41,818 nucleotides of DNA from Trichoplax sp. H2 (taxonomy: Eukaryota > Placozoa > Uniplacotomia > Trichoplacea), in assembly GCA_003344405.1 (NCBI GenBank), contig NOWV01000350.1:1-41818 (forward strand), given 5' to 3'. A program made the position numbers and the translations under genes. Under the pieces are notes generated by a model, which had not been told where the DNA came from, made no database searches, and was given only the letters and a program-made list of their open reading frames with translations. Of the stretch, positions 1 through 12,100 are shown one piece after another (the first letter of the stretch is position 1; each line of letters begins with the position of its first letter).

Positions 1-668
1 AATGCGCTTGTAGCTGATAATAGGATGGTAGAAATGAGATAAAAATAGAAGTTGTTAGCAGTTAATTTACTGTAGGTTTATAAGGTATGTTAATCTCTAA
101 AAATTGAGCTGTATATGGATGAAGGTTAAGCGTCTTAACACCTGATAGCTTGTAGCTATCTAAGTCAGAGAATATCGACATGTATATTTAGTAATGGTAT
201 TATACTAATTAATGTAACTTGTAAAGCATGAATTCTCACTCGTTAATATTGGAATTCACTGTAGAAACCTATTTAAGCGCGTGTGTTTGTAGAATAAAGA
301 AAGTAATTGCTCAAGAAACGGCAAGACTCATATCGTGAAGAATAGTGTAATAATTAGTCAGTTGTCTGTGGAGATCAGCCGAGAAATCGAGTTTTCAAAT
401 ACTTCTCTCATAGAAACTGAAAGTACTGGGAGAAATAGCCCAAGTTTTAAGTAACTACACTAGAGTTCTTTACTTTCCTTTGCCACAAGTGAGGGTTGTG
501 ACTAAATTCTAGATTCTGCGTCTTTGCACTCATTGCGCCGAAGGCATGCAAGAGCGTCTACAAACTTACCTAAATAAATGTCTAATTTGTAAATGAACAA
601 ATTAAGCTGTCAAAGTTGTGTATAATCTGTTTGGATTAAAAATTCAGTGCAAGTAATTCATACAAGCG
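1..668. other. 3' flank, no gene recognised
   Basis: AT-rich DNA with stops in all frames at short intervals. No coding exon, RNA gene or repeat family was recognised. Confidence 0.5.
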
Positions 669-887
669 TTGCTCGTTCTTGGCGTCTATATTGTTATTCT
701 TTTCCCTTACTACTATTACAGTATACTTCAGGAGATCATTCAAATTGCTTCAATTAATACCCAAGACATTCTGTCTCGATTTTATGACATGATGCCGCCT
801 TTTTTATGGATAAGAATGCATTTTAATAAAAGTATAATTCTGGTAGTTAGGCGTGTTTTCTTGTTGAACTGTAATATATATGTATGA
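669..887 (+). CDS. Possible 7TM-receptor-like C-terminal fragment
   Basis: A plus-strand open stretch, with no ATG at its start, reads LLVLGVYIVILFPYYYY then SILQEII. After a loop comes MMPPFLWIRMHFNKSI, VVRRVFLLNC and a stop. This resembles TM6 ((I/L)..FPYY), extracellular loop 3, and TM7 with helix 8 of a rhodopsin-class receptor, where PPFLW would stand for the NPxxY motif. A potential acceptor (ACAAG) precedes it. No upstream exon with TM1-TM5 was found in the 660 bases before it, so it may be a last exon whose partners lie outside, a relic, or chance. Confidence 0.25.
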   Translation: MLVLGVYIVILFPYYYYSILQEIIQIASINTQDILSRFYDMMPPFLWIRMHFNKSIILVVRRVFLLNCNIYV

Positions 888-1961
888 GTATTTTGCAGCC
901 ATAATATAATATTCAATTTAGCATTGTTAATAATAGCTTTACTTCATTTTGTAGTAAGAGAAGAGAATATTATATCGTAATCAAGTGATGGTGAGAAATT
1001 TTTTATGCACCGTCAGGCTTATTCGTCATTTTAGCTAATTAATTTGAATGCGACACAGATTGGATGATGGAGAAGCCAAAATTGGATTGAATGCAATGGA
1101 AAATAGACTAAATGATGAAAATTCTAGAAAAATTCAACTGTATTAAATATAACTACCAACTACATATTCCTTAAGTTCTTGGATAGAATCTTAAGCTGCC
1201 TAAGCTTTTTCAGATTTAAAAAATTTGCTTCTTGGAACGATAAACAACATGCAGTACTTTATGATAAGAATATCGCAAAATTTATTAGCTCATTATACAG
1301 CAATTTAGCAAAGACTTTTAGTGTTCTTTAATTTATCAAGGTCACAGTACTTTACTCTGAAATTTGTGTTCTGTATCGTTGGGTAACCTTCCATACAAAT
1401 TGCAGAACTAAATTAGCATAATGTTGATGCATCATTGATACGATTCAACGATGAGCTTGTGAAATATTTGTAAATTTTAGCTATCGTGATAGCTCCTTTC
1501 CCGTAAAAATTAAAATTAAGAGTTTCATAAACAATAAATGGTTTACATAGCTATAGCTAGCTATTTCACCTATTTTAATACGGAAGCTAGCTATTATATT
1601 AAGGCTTCTAGCAGAACTAAAAGTCTTAAGTGCTATCAATTAATTTTAGGTGACAAGTTTTATATCTACTATGAACTGTGTCTTGCATAATGCGGTCGGC
1701 AATTAGTAGTAAATGAACGGTAGCTAAAGTGCTATATTAATATAGGGTCTTTGTAGAAATTGCGACAGCAGATATCCATATAATTCTAAATAATATTGCC
1801 TATTTTACCTTATAAAATTGTAATATTTTGTGAAAGGCACTCTATCTGATATTAAAAATAAAGTAAATAGTAAATTTTATTTCAGAAATATCGTTGGAGA
1901 TTATATCATTGATTGTATAACCATTTACTAACAATTAATAGATTTAAAATTACTAGCTTAT
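888..1961. other. Intergenic AT-rich DNA beyond the perlecan-like 3' end
   Basis: No coding signal. A self-complementary stretch, AGCTATAGCTAGCTATTT, lies at about 1550-1567, with a further GCTAGCTATT around 1586. It looks like ordinary local palindromic AT-rich sequence. Part of the 3' UTR may extend here. Confidence 0.45.
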
Positions 1962-1967
1962 TTTATT
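1962..1967 (-). terminator. Candidate poly(A) signal AATAAA
   Basis: AATAAA on the minus strand about 118 nt past the stop codon of the perlecan-like gene, within the AT-rich text TTTTTAATAAAATAAG. It is the first such hexamer downstream of the stop, which would give a short 3' UTR. Such hexamers are frequent in AT-rich DNA, so this is only a candidate. Confidence 0.4.
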
Positions 1968-2084
1968 AAAAATGTTTCCATGCAGACTTAAATTAAAGTT
2001 TTAGATTAGTAAAACAAAATGTAACGTAGAAAATCAATTACTTAATGTCATAAATTTTTAACTGTTATTGATTTATAGAGATCA

Positions 2085-3173
2085 CTACAAGCTACATTTT
2101 CCTACAGAAACGCCACGAACGGCATCATCAACTGTAAATTGCAATCCAGACATACGCAAGTTTGTAATACATCCTTGGAAACCTGTCGTAAATCTGTTTC
2201 CTGTTTTGGTAGCGATATTATCTGCTCCTCCTAAATAGAAGTTTGCAATTAGCTCACGTTAAGCTCTCCTCACTTTAAACATTCAAGTCTGTCACGGTAG
2301 ATGATACTAACCCATAAAAATATCGTTCGATACTTGTAGAGTTCTGCCACTTCCAGGAGATTGATTAGTACCAGTAGCTTGGCTACCATCAACCCATAAG
2401 GAACCATTGTTGGCATTTCTGAAACATGGATAAAAAATAAATGTCTATACTAAATAGTTATAATTTAAATACAGGATTGTAAAATTTTAGATAGGAGAAA
2501 TACCCCTAGATTATTGATTTCGTAGATATAAATAGAATTTTATGTAGATACCTTGTAACTTTAACAGTATGAGCCCTGCCATCACTAACAGCTTGTGACG
2601 CTGTCAACAACGCCTCCCCCGTACCTAAATTAAACCTATTGATTGTTTGTCAGAATTAATATATATATAATATTTTATATTGATTAGAGTCTTGAGTAGA
2701 AATCTGACCAATAAGTACAAGTACAGTATTTATAATTTTGGCATTTAAAATCATTGGATTGAATAATATGTCCTACCGAAGCTCGACTCGGCCAGAATTG
2801 ACAGTAACATAAATGTAATGGGTCGTAGAAGTTACCATCTTAAACACAGAAAACACAAATTAAACTTCGTTTCTATATTATTTTATGATATACAATTAAT
2901 AGTATAACTATAATTACGCATACATTGCCTTGCCAATAAAGTAGTCCGCTAGACTGATTGGTTGCAAATGTAAACTGTATATCTTGCTGCCTGTATATTA
3001 TGATCAAGTAATCAACGTAACGCAATTAAATTTGTACAAAAGTTCTTAATTATTAAGTAGTAATAACGCAATAAAATCTAGTACTATCACTTACTCTTTT
3101 AATGCATTGATATAATAACGTAAGTAACTATTTCCATTGAAAGATGCTCCATCAGACGAACTAAACGATAAGG
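2085..3173 (-). CDS. HSPG2: Exons 90-95: laminin G domain 2 and C-terminus
   Basis: Exons 3095-3173 (79 bp), 2924-2990 (67), 2777-2838 (62), 2552-2635 (84), 2312-2418 (107) and 2085-2230 (146) encode one LG domain. Key text: [72 protein letters not shown] and [13 protein letters not shown], ending in VGKCSL and TAG. The last Cys pairs with the one in GFQGC in LG domains. The protein stops here, so nothing corresponds to EGF-3, EGF-4 or LG3 of vertebrate domain V. Confidence 0.9.
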
Positions 3174-6100
3174 CTAATAAAGTAGAGGGTTAGTCAATAA
3201 GATTATAAACACACTGATCGTGCAATAAATAAAATAAAGTACATGCACTAATATCTTTATTAGGCTTGCTAGTTACTATACCTGAGTTGCAATCAAGTAA
3301 TCCATAGTATGGGAACAAGCATTGACATGTATAACTAGATCCAGCCGAAACACAAGTACCATCGTTTCTGCATGGTGCACTGTGACATGGATCTGACAGT
3401 GATGTATAATTTCTTTCGCAAAGCATTCCAAAATTACTAGATTGACAGTTGCAAACATAATAGTTTCTATCAGCTACCATAGGCGAGCAGCGAGCATTAT
3501 TTTCGCATGTACTCTGATCACAAGGATTGTCGCAGGCAAACGTATTCGCGGTTTCTAAAGCATCAGTAACCAAATTATAGGTGGAATTGTCTAATTCGAA
3601 TCTAGAGATACATCCATGAAAACCGAATAGAACATCAAAGATTGGATTTTGATCAAATTGATTGATGATTCCTAGAAATGTCCAATGTGACAAATCAATA
3701 ATATTGCTCCTTCCCGATTGTCTGCTATCCTTTTGCACAACAGGACCATTATCTATTTGCAAGGTTGCAATCCCATCTCGGAAGACTGCTGAAATATTAT
3801 ACCAAGTATTGCTGACGATATCAGACGAATATGCTAAGCTATCTTGAATGCCAGCAGGACTATCATCTGGTCCGCTAGAGTAGTAGAATGTGATTCGACG
3901 ATTTACTATACAAATTGACATATAGTGAATAGTAGTAGGTGTTTTTTCATCAAAACCATTACTGGCGAATATGACCATTTCATTTTGATTGCTAAGAGGT
4001 TTAATCCTTGCAGTTATAAAATGATATGCCGAGCTAGTTAGAGCCGTCGGTGTCTTGCTAGCGTATGCATTGTATGAGTTGCTTTGAGTGGCGTTGTTGA
4101 CATATCTCCGGATATTTGCCGCAACTATTAGTTTATTTTAGATATAGAAATGGCATATTAAGTACATAATTATAGATATAGTGATGAACTCTATATTTAA
4201 TTTTATTAATAGCTACATTTGAACAGTTAGATTTCTAAGAATAGATATTGTCGTGATACTAATTTAGGCGACTGATAATTACTATATTAGACATTGTTGA
4301 TTAGTAATATTAGCCAGAAGCCAAGTATAGTATATAAATTTACGTGACTTGATGATACTGTGATTGAGAAGTTGCTCAGCACCTTATAGCGTTGAACATT
4401 AACAGAAAATCAATGATATTTTCTTCAGATTGATTCGAATAGTAAAATATATTAATGATCTATTTGAGGAAAGTCATTTGCTTGATGACTTAAATCTGAT
4501 TTTAGTTTACTTTTTTGCCATCAATACATTTAACGAAATGTATTTAAGAACTACAGAGATAAATTTAGACTGGACTTCACTTCTTTTGAGTCCAGAATAC
4601 TTTAAATTAGGTTCTTGTTCAATTATTGCTCTACTATTCTTAAACTTTACGGTAAACTCTTTTGCTAATTTTTTTTGGACGAAGACAGCTATTTCATGGA
4701 ATACTTTTATTGAAGTAGCATGCAATAATTTCAGATTATTATAATCGTAAATTAGTATACAGTATTAGAGGAAATTAATTTGGATATTGTACTATATATT
4801 CGGTATTATCAATGCTCATCATATGTAGGGCAATAGTTAGCTTAGGTATAAATAATAGTTTATAATTATTTTACCTACGGTAAATGAAATTTAATTAGCT
4901 GAACGCTCTCCTATAGTAAGATTTAGAGATAAGCATGGTACATGACTAATTTTATGCATGTCGTAAGACAGTACTGGAAGTAATAAGTCAAATTCCCATT
5001 CATTTTGTAATAGTCTAACTTAATCACAGATGATAATAATGGCATATGGATTAGTTCTCTTTTCGATATGCTACGACTAACCTGCTATTTTAACATCTAG
5101 GATGGTTGTTGATGAACCAATAGTCGATGTTACAGTGCAAACATAAGGCTTGGCTTTTGCTGCATTAACGTTCCTCAGAGTCAATCGATTTCCAAATGCT
5201 TCAAAGAAGGAAATTGCTACACCATCGGCTGCTGTCCATCTCCTACCAGTCACTGAAGGTATCCCTGCCCCATTACAAGTGTGCGTTGGAGCAGTATCGC
5301 CAGCTTTCAGCACCAATGGATTTACTGAAGGTGATATGCTAGCTCTTGGAAATTCTGAATATGTCAATAATAATCTAATTAGCTACTGACTTAAATAATC
5401 TTCTCCAGTTATGGCTAAAAATGAAGATTTCGATCAATAATGATGTAAATGCATCCATTTTAAAATTGATTATAAACTTCTCCGTTTCCTACCGTTTATA
5501 GTAATAGATGTACTTGCTGAAGCTAGGCCAGCAATATTAGTTACATTACACATGTAATTTGAGTTACCATCAGGTAGCCTTCGTAAAGCTAAGTGTGTAT
5601 CGTTAAAAGAATAGCCAGATGGTAATGAACCTCCGCTTTTAGTCCAATTGCTTGTAGTTTGCAACGAATTTTGTGGGTCACATAGTAACATCACTGATCC
5701 ACCTCGTAAAACTGTCAGGCTTGATGGTGAAACAGAAACAGTAGGTAGTGCTGAAAGATATACAGAAAATTCGTTCATTAAAATTAGAACGTTAGTTTAT
5801 TCTGTAGACAGTCAATATAATTATATGCGTAATAAAATTATCAATAATCCGCTAGTCTTTAATGTTTAAATAAATTGTTAGGTCCATTTTTATTTAAATT
5901 TCTAGCTTGAAACAACTGTGATAAGATGTACTTACGAATAACGGTTAACACAGCGACACTCGTAGCAGATATTTGCCCTTTACTAGTTGTGCAGTTATAT
6001 GAGCCACTGTCATTAACAACGGCTGAAGAAATTGTTAATACTGTTCCTGACTGGACGATATTAGAAGGAAAAGATCCTCCGCTGCCTTTCGACCACGTAA

Positions 6101-9100
6101 CTGTTTCCCCTTCCGTCGAATCTGAGCTGCAGTTGTATACTGCACTTCCTCCAACAGCAATGAACTGTTGTGGTTTATCAATGATGGCGTTAATAAGAGC
6201 TAAGAGAAATAATTAGTTTATCATTATTGTAAAATCCTTTATTAAAGCAACCCTTAGGAAACGTTAGCTTAAGATCGTATATATAACCGATTGCAAGAAA
6301 TTACATTGATAGTATTGAGATTTATGATTAAACCATACGTTTATGAAACTTACGATTAACTGTCAACGTAACACTTGAATTGATCGTTCCAGCTGCATTT
6401 GTAATAGAACAAGTATACGAACCGCTATTTCTTTCTTGAGTATTGTTAAATAGTAATCGATTTCCAATCTGCGTTGCATGAAGTTGTAAAGATTGCCCGT
6501 CTGTTCTTGACCAAGTAATTTGACCAGCACTGGAATTTGATTGGCATGTAAATTGCAAAGAAGTTTCTACTATCACCCTTTGGGAGTCAGGAGTTATCCA
6601 TACGACAGGATACACTAAATTTGAAGATAATGGGTATGATTGAATAGAGCAATAAGTCTATAACATATAGCCTGGAGGTACTTTCTTTTTCTTTAATAAG
6701 ATATATTCAATCCGAGAATATTGCATTAGATTCTATATGAACTTACGGATCATTTGTATAGTTGTAAAGGCGGTATCATTTCCAGCAGCATTAGCTAAAT
6801 AGCAGCGATATGTACCTATGTTATCTGCAGTGGCTGAGTTTATTATTAACGTTCCATTGCTAAAACTACGGACATTATTAGGCAATGTTGCAACACCAAG
6901 TTGGCTCCAGATGGCACTTGCTGGGCTAGTCGATGAGTTACAAGTAAATGAATATTGTCTTCCTTCGAGAATCGTAGTATTTACTGGCGTTATAGCAGCG
7001 CTTGGAATAACTACAGTGCATAGAAAGTAAATATTATAAAATTTTTTCTTAGTATTAAAAGTAATTTGAGCAACTGTTAACATTCAATTTAAGCTGCATT
7101 GATAATAAATAAGATTTTCCTGAGTTTTTAACGTACGGGTTACTGATATTGTAACGACGTCAGTTACATTTCCAGCTGCGTTGCTTAGATGGCATCGGTA
7201 AACTCCAGCTGTTGCAGCATTTGCAAAATTAACAGTTAGTACTCCTTGTGCATTAGCTGAAAAATTTGATGGCAAAGGGCTATAATCATTCTTTGACCAT
7301 GTGATCGTAGCTGGATCGGAACTTGATGAGCAAGATACGACCGTGCTTCTACCTTCAAGGATAGTTACTGATCGTTCACTTAAGGCAATTCGAGGTCGTA
7401 CTTAATAAATTAAATATAAATATTTTATTTATTAGTAAGCATAATAGCGTATGCTCCTAATTAGAAAAGTTTATAAATGATAATTTTAAATTATTACAGT
7501 TATCTGATTAGACTATATTTTAAAGACTGAACTTCAATGGTGAATAGTTTCTAAAGTTTTCTTACATATTACGGTTATGCCGACGGAGATGGTATTTGTT
7601 CCGGCTGAGTTAGATGTATTACAGTTATAATTTCCTTGCATCGATTTTGAAGCATTAACAATGAGTAATTCTTGATTGCTTTGGATTGCTGGAGCTAACA
7701 CTCTACCATCAGTTCGACTCCAGATTGTGTTTGCAGCGCTAGTATTAGATATGCAATGTATAACGAGATCTTGACCTTCCAAAACAGTATTACTTTTTGA
7801 AACATTAATAGAAGGAAACGGTATGTCTAAATAAATTGAAAAAAATAAGGATATGTTCGCAATTACATACTGATAGAAATAAAAGAGACTTCAATAGCTA
7901 TTCTTTAAATTAAATATTCCTTAGCTTACAAAAAATATTTTGCAGCATTTAGAAGGCTCTTGATTATGACTTACATGTTACGTTTACATGAATAGATGCA
8001 GATTTATTTCCGGCAAAGTTCGACAATACACAAACATATTGTTTCTCATTGTTAGCAAACGCAGAAACAATATTTAATGAGCCATTGGTTAATTGATTTG
8101 CGTTGCTCGGTAATGGACTTCCATCGGAAGTAGTCCATTTCACGGAAGCCGGACTAGTAGAGGATGCACAACTCAATAGTAAATTACGTCCTTCATCAAC
8201 TTTAACATTGTCTGATGGGGAGACAACGATTATCGGAAAATCTAAAATTTAAGAAAGAGTATTATATTTAAGTTGTAGAATAGACGGGTATAATACAATT
8301 TTTAGGATTAAAGTAGTCTCTATAAATATGATATTATTAGGACCAGCAGTATTGGAAATGTTACTAATATAGATTTTACTCCTAAAGGCGACGTTGCAAT
8401 GTGTATGTTTATAATTTATTATCAGTAACAATGAGAGTAACATTATTGAAACAAATTAATGGTCAGAAAGTTATTCTAAAGCGCAAGTTCAGTAGTGTAG
8501 CAGCAATAAGGCTGATTTCATTGTATAAATTTCAGAGAGTTAGTTTAAAAAATTGTAAAGGCATTTATCAATAGAGGTATTTGTCGAATGAAGATAGACA
8601 TATATTAAAGAACAGTAAGATTTGCGATTTTCTGGATTGTTTATGAAATCAGTTAGTAGATTTGTAGATTCCAAAGTAAGATTGTTCTGCAAAAGCAGCT
8701 TAGAGCATAAGCAAATATCAAAAATAGCCTCATTTTTTACGCTTACATATAACGGTGATGTTAATACGAGCCGTATTTGAACCAGCAGTATTAGATACGT
8801 TGCAGTTATATATCCCCTCTATCGCGGATGTAGCATTGCGTAGACGTAATTCTTGACCAAACTGTACGGCTGGAGCCAAGGGTCTTCCATCAGCACGAGT
8901 CCATGTTACTATAGCACTGCTAGTATTGGATGCACAAATTGAAGTAAGATTCGTTCCCTCAATCATAATAATATCCTTTGCAACGTTGATGGATGGATAG
9001 GGAATAACTATAGATATAAAAAATTGCAATATGACGATCAATTAACTAAGAAACCACATAGCCTAAGTGAGCTATTAGATAATTTAACTTTTGTTCTTGA

Positions 9101-12100
9101 TGGATATATAGTAGTAGTGATAATTGCGCATTGAACAGTTTTAAATAAAGTATCAATCGGATAGCAATACTATATCTTCTAACATAAATGGTGTGTCTGC
9201 GTATTTTTACTTGAATTGAATCGAATAAAATCCGAACTTACGTGTTACTGTCATGTTTACAGTTTCTGACCGATTTCCAGCTAAATTACTTAGTGTACAT
9301 ATATATTGTTTCTCACTAGCTGCCGTAGCAGATGTAATGAGTAAGGTACCATTCGAAAACTGACGGACGTTACTTTCAAAAGGACTATTATCAGCAGTTC
9401 TCCAAGTCGCTGTGGCAGGACTAGTAGCAGAGCTACAAGTAAATGATATATCTTTTCCTTCATCAACTCTCTGGTTCGTTGCAGGAACAATACTAACAAC
9501 TGGTATATCTGTAAATTTTGTTAAAAATAGCATTTAGTTACCGTTAATTAGTAAGCATTGAGAATTATAAATCCCAGGTATAAAAGGTTAGATTAAGGAC
9601 CGTAAATAATTATGTAAAGATTAAATGCTACGATTTGTCAATGAATATATCTCGTCAAAGTAATATGAATTATATCAGCTTTACAAGAATAGAAATGTAT
9701 CTGATCAATGTATTCAGGCTTTAAATTATGTTTATCTACAGTCTTCTGCATCAAGATTATCTCGCTATTTTTACGCTAAGCGAATTCAATATGTTTTAAT
9801 GTAATATTCATATTTTTTAATTCTTACAAATAACTGTTATATTGATAGATGCAGTATTCGAGCCAGCTGTGTTAGTGGCGCTGCATAAATAGACTCCTTC
9901 TAGTGTTGAACTAGCATTAGTCAAGCGCAATTCTTTTCCACTTTGTGTTGCTGGAGCTAGAGGCCTTCCGTCGGCGCGAGCCCAAATTACATTGGCATCA
10001 CTTGTGTTTGATTGACAACTTGCAGTGAAGCTTTTTCCCTCAATTAAGATATTATTCACGGATACGTTGATAGCAGGATAGGGTATCACTATAAAATTAA
10101 TTTTAAGTTGAAATGAGTGAGATGATTAATAAGCAATCAGTCTACAGCTTGACGAACAGTATATTAAATACTTACGAGTAACTGCTAAGCGAGCCGTAAT
10201 AGTACTATTGCCCGCAAAATTTGATAAATGGCATATATATGCTTTCTCATTTGAGGCTATGGCTGAACTTATATACAAGGAGCCGTCTGAAAGTTGGCGA
10301 ATATTATTTTCTAACGCGCTGTTATCGGCTGTTATCCATTTTACCGTTGCTGGGCTAGAAGTAGAGTTGCAAAAAAATGAGATATTCCGTCCTTCATCCA
10401 CAGTTTGATTCACAGTAGGAGCAATATAAGGCATAGGCTCATCTAAAATTGTAAATTCAAATTAAATATTTATTCTTCAGTGATATAAAAATTATTTTAG
10501 AAACTTTAATAAGTAAATTGACAGTGAGTAATAATTCATAGAAATTCAGATTATTAAGTAAGTGTGCAATAAAAAAGGCAGGCTTTCTTTTTAAATTATT
10601 ATATACCTTCCATTTGTCTTGATATAAATTAAATTACCTTTCAATAATATGTTATAGAAGCATAGAACTTACTGTATGTGTGTGCTAAAGTCAGCACAGT
10701 TGTTTAAGTAAATTAGCAACCCTAATTAGAAGATCACATATTCACTAAAGCAAAAGCCTTACAATAATTATAAACTTGGCACCTGTACAAAGTCCTCTTG
10801 GGATATATTGGCAAAACGAAATGTAACGAGATTTATTTCTGCTATGCATTACTCTAATATTTTACAGGCGTAAGCAATTTCGATTCTAATATATAAGCCG
10901 AAATTTAGAATACCAGTGAACTGATTGAGAAATTTCACTCTATAAATTTTTTTTAATCGAAGCTAGCAGAAATACGACAATAGCGATGTATTCCTCGAAG
11001 TCGATGAACAGTATTAAAATCAAATAGTAAGCACTTACAAACGACAGTAACGCTGATTAAAGCTGTATTGGAGCCTGCAATATTCGATATATTACAAACG
11101 TAGGTGCCTGTCATATTGGCGTTTGCACTAAAAAGCCGAAGTGTGTTTTCAAAAACACTTGCTGGAGCTATTTCTCTACCATCGGCACGAGTCCATACTA
11201 CATTAGCAGAGCTGGTATTCGATGAACATGTGACTGATAAATTTTTCTCTGCCTTTAACAAGTTATTGGCAGATACGTCAATATACGGATAAGGAATTTC
11301 TAAGATTGAGAACAAACAGCCGGTTAAACAGAAGAAGGAGAAATGTTATAAAAATTTAACTAGGCCATACCCGACCATCTCTTTCTCAATTAAATACCGT
11401 AATATCATAAGATCAAAAGCTAAATTTTGAAGTATAATTCTATCTTCTTAATATTTGCAAAGTTGACTTACGAACGACGGTTATTGATGCAGAAATCGAT
11501 GCTGTACCAGCGGCATTCCTTAATGTGCAGCGATATCCTCTTTTATTAGTAGGAGTAGCTGAAATTATCGATAAGACCCCACCAGGTAATTGGCGTACAT
11601 TGCTATCGAATGGAGAACCATCGACCGTCTGCCAAGTAATTTGTGCAGGACTACTAGTAGAATAGCACGTAAAATTTTGATCATTTCCTTCAATTAAAGA
11701 AACATTCGTTGCCGGGATAAGACCAATTCGAGGAATATCTATAAATAATATTTCGTGTTAAAAATTATCATTAGATCGCTAATGTACATAAATTTTTTAA
11801 ATCAAATGAAAAACAATGAGGCTCGTTTAGCGAACAATATTTGATTTGCTTTCATACTCGTTCTAAATATGCAACTAACACTGTAATAATGTGAAATATT
11901 AAGAAGTAAGCTTTGCAATGCATCTTTACCAACAAATAGCGCTAACATATGGTAGTATAGCTAAGTATAGAATTATAATGTAATATAATTATTGGCCATG
12001 TTCTGCGTAGCTTTCGATAGACTGTAAATCTCAATCTATGCAGCTATCCTACCAGAATATTGATGGCTATAAACAGTATGATGCTGTATTAATATTAGCA

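Noticed and set aside
1545-1600. GCTAGCTA-rich palindromic stretch
   Set aside because: Short and of simple composition in AT-rich intergenic DNA, with no matching partner that would suggest an element.
2621-2624. Acceptor TTTAG before GTACGG for exon 93
   Set aside because: It breaks the frame with exon 92. The acceptor 11 nt upstream (AATAG before GTTTAA) gives the expected LG text [11 protein letters not shown].
3190-3281. Continuation of the EGF-containing frame past position 3282
   Set aside because: The downstream LG2 exon joins in frame from the GTATAG donor at 3281-3280. The extra codons have no EGF or LG similarity and lie in the intron.
3276-3458. Second minus-strand frame inside exon 89
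   Set aside because: It is an alternative reading frame of the EGF-coding region with no domain.
4430-4744. 104-codon plus-strand open frame in intron 88/89
   Set aside because: It starts at TTG rather than ATG, has no recognisable domain, and overlaps the better-supported minus-strand transposase-like remnant.
5926-6216. Plus-strand open frame opposite Ig 36
   Set aside because: It is antisense to a clear Ig exon. Several similar plus-strand frames across the Ig array are likewise mirror images of coding exons.
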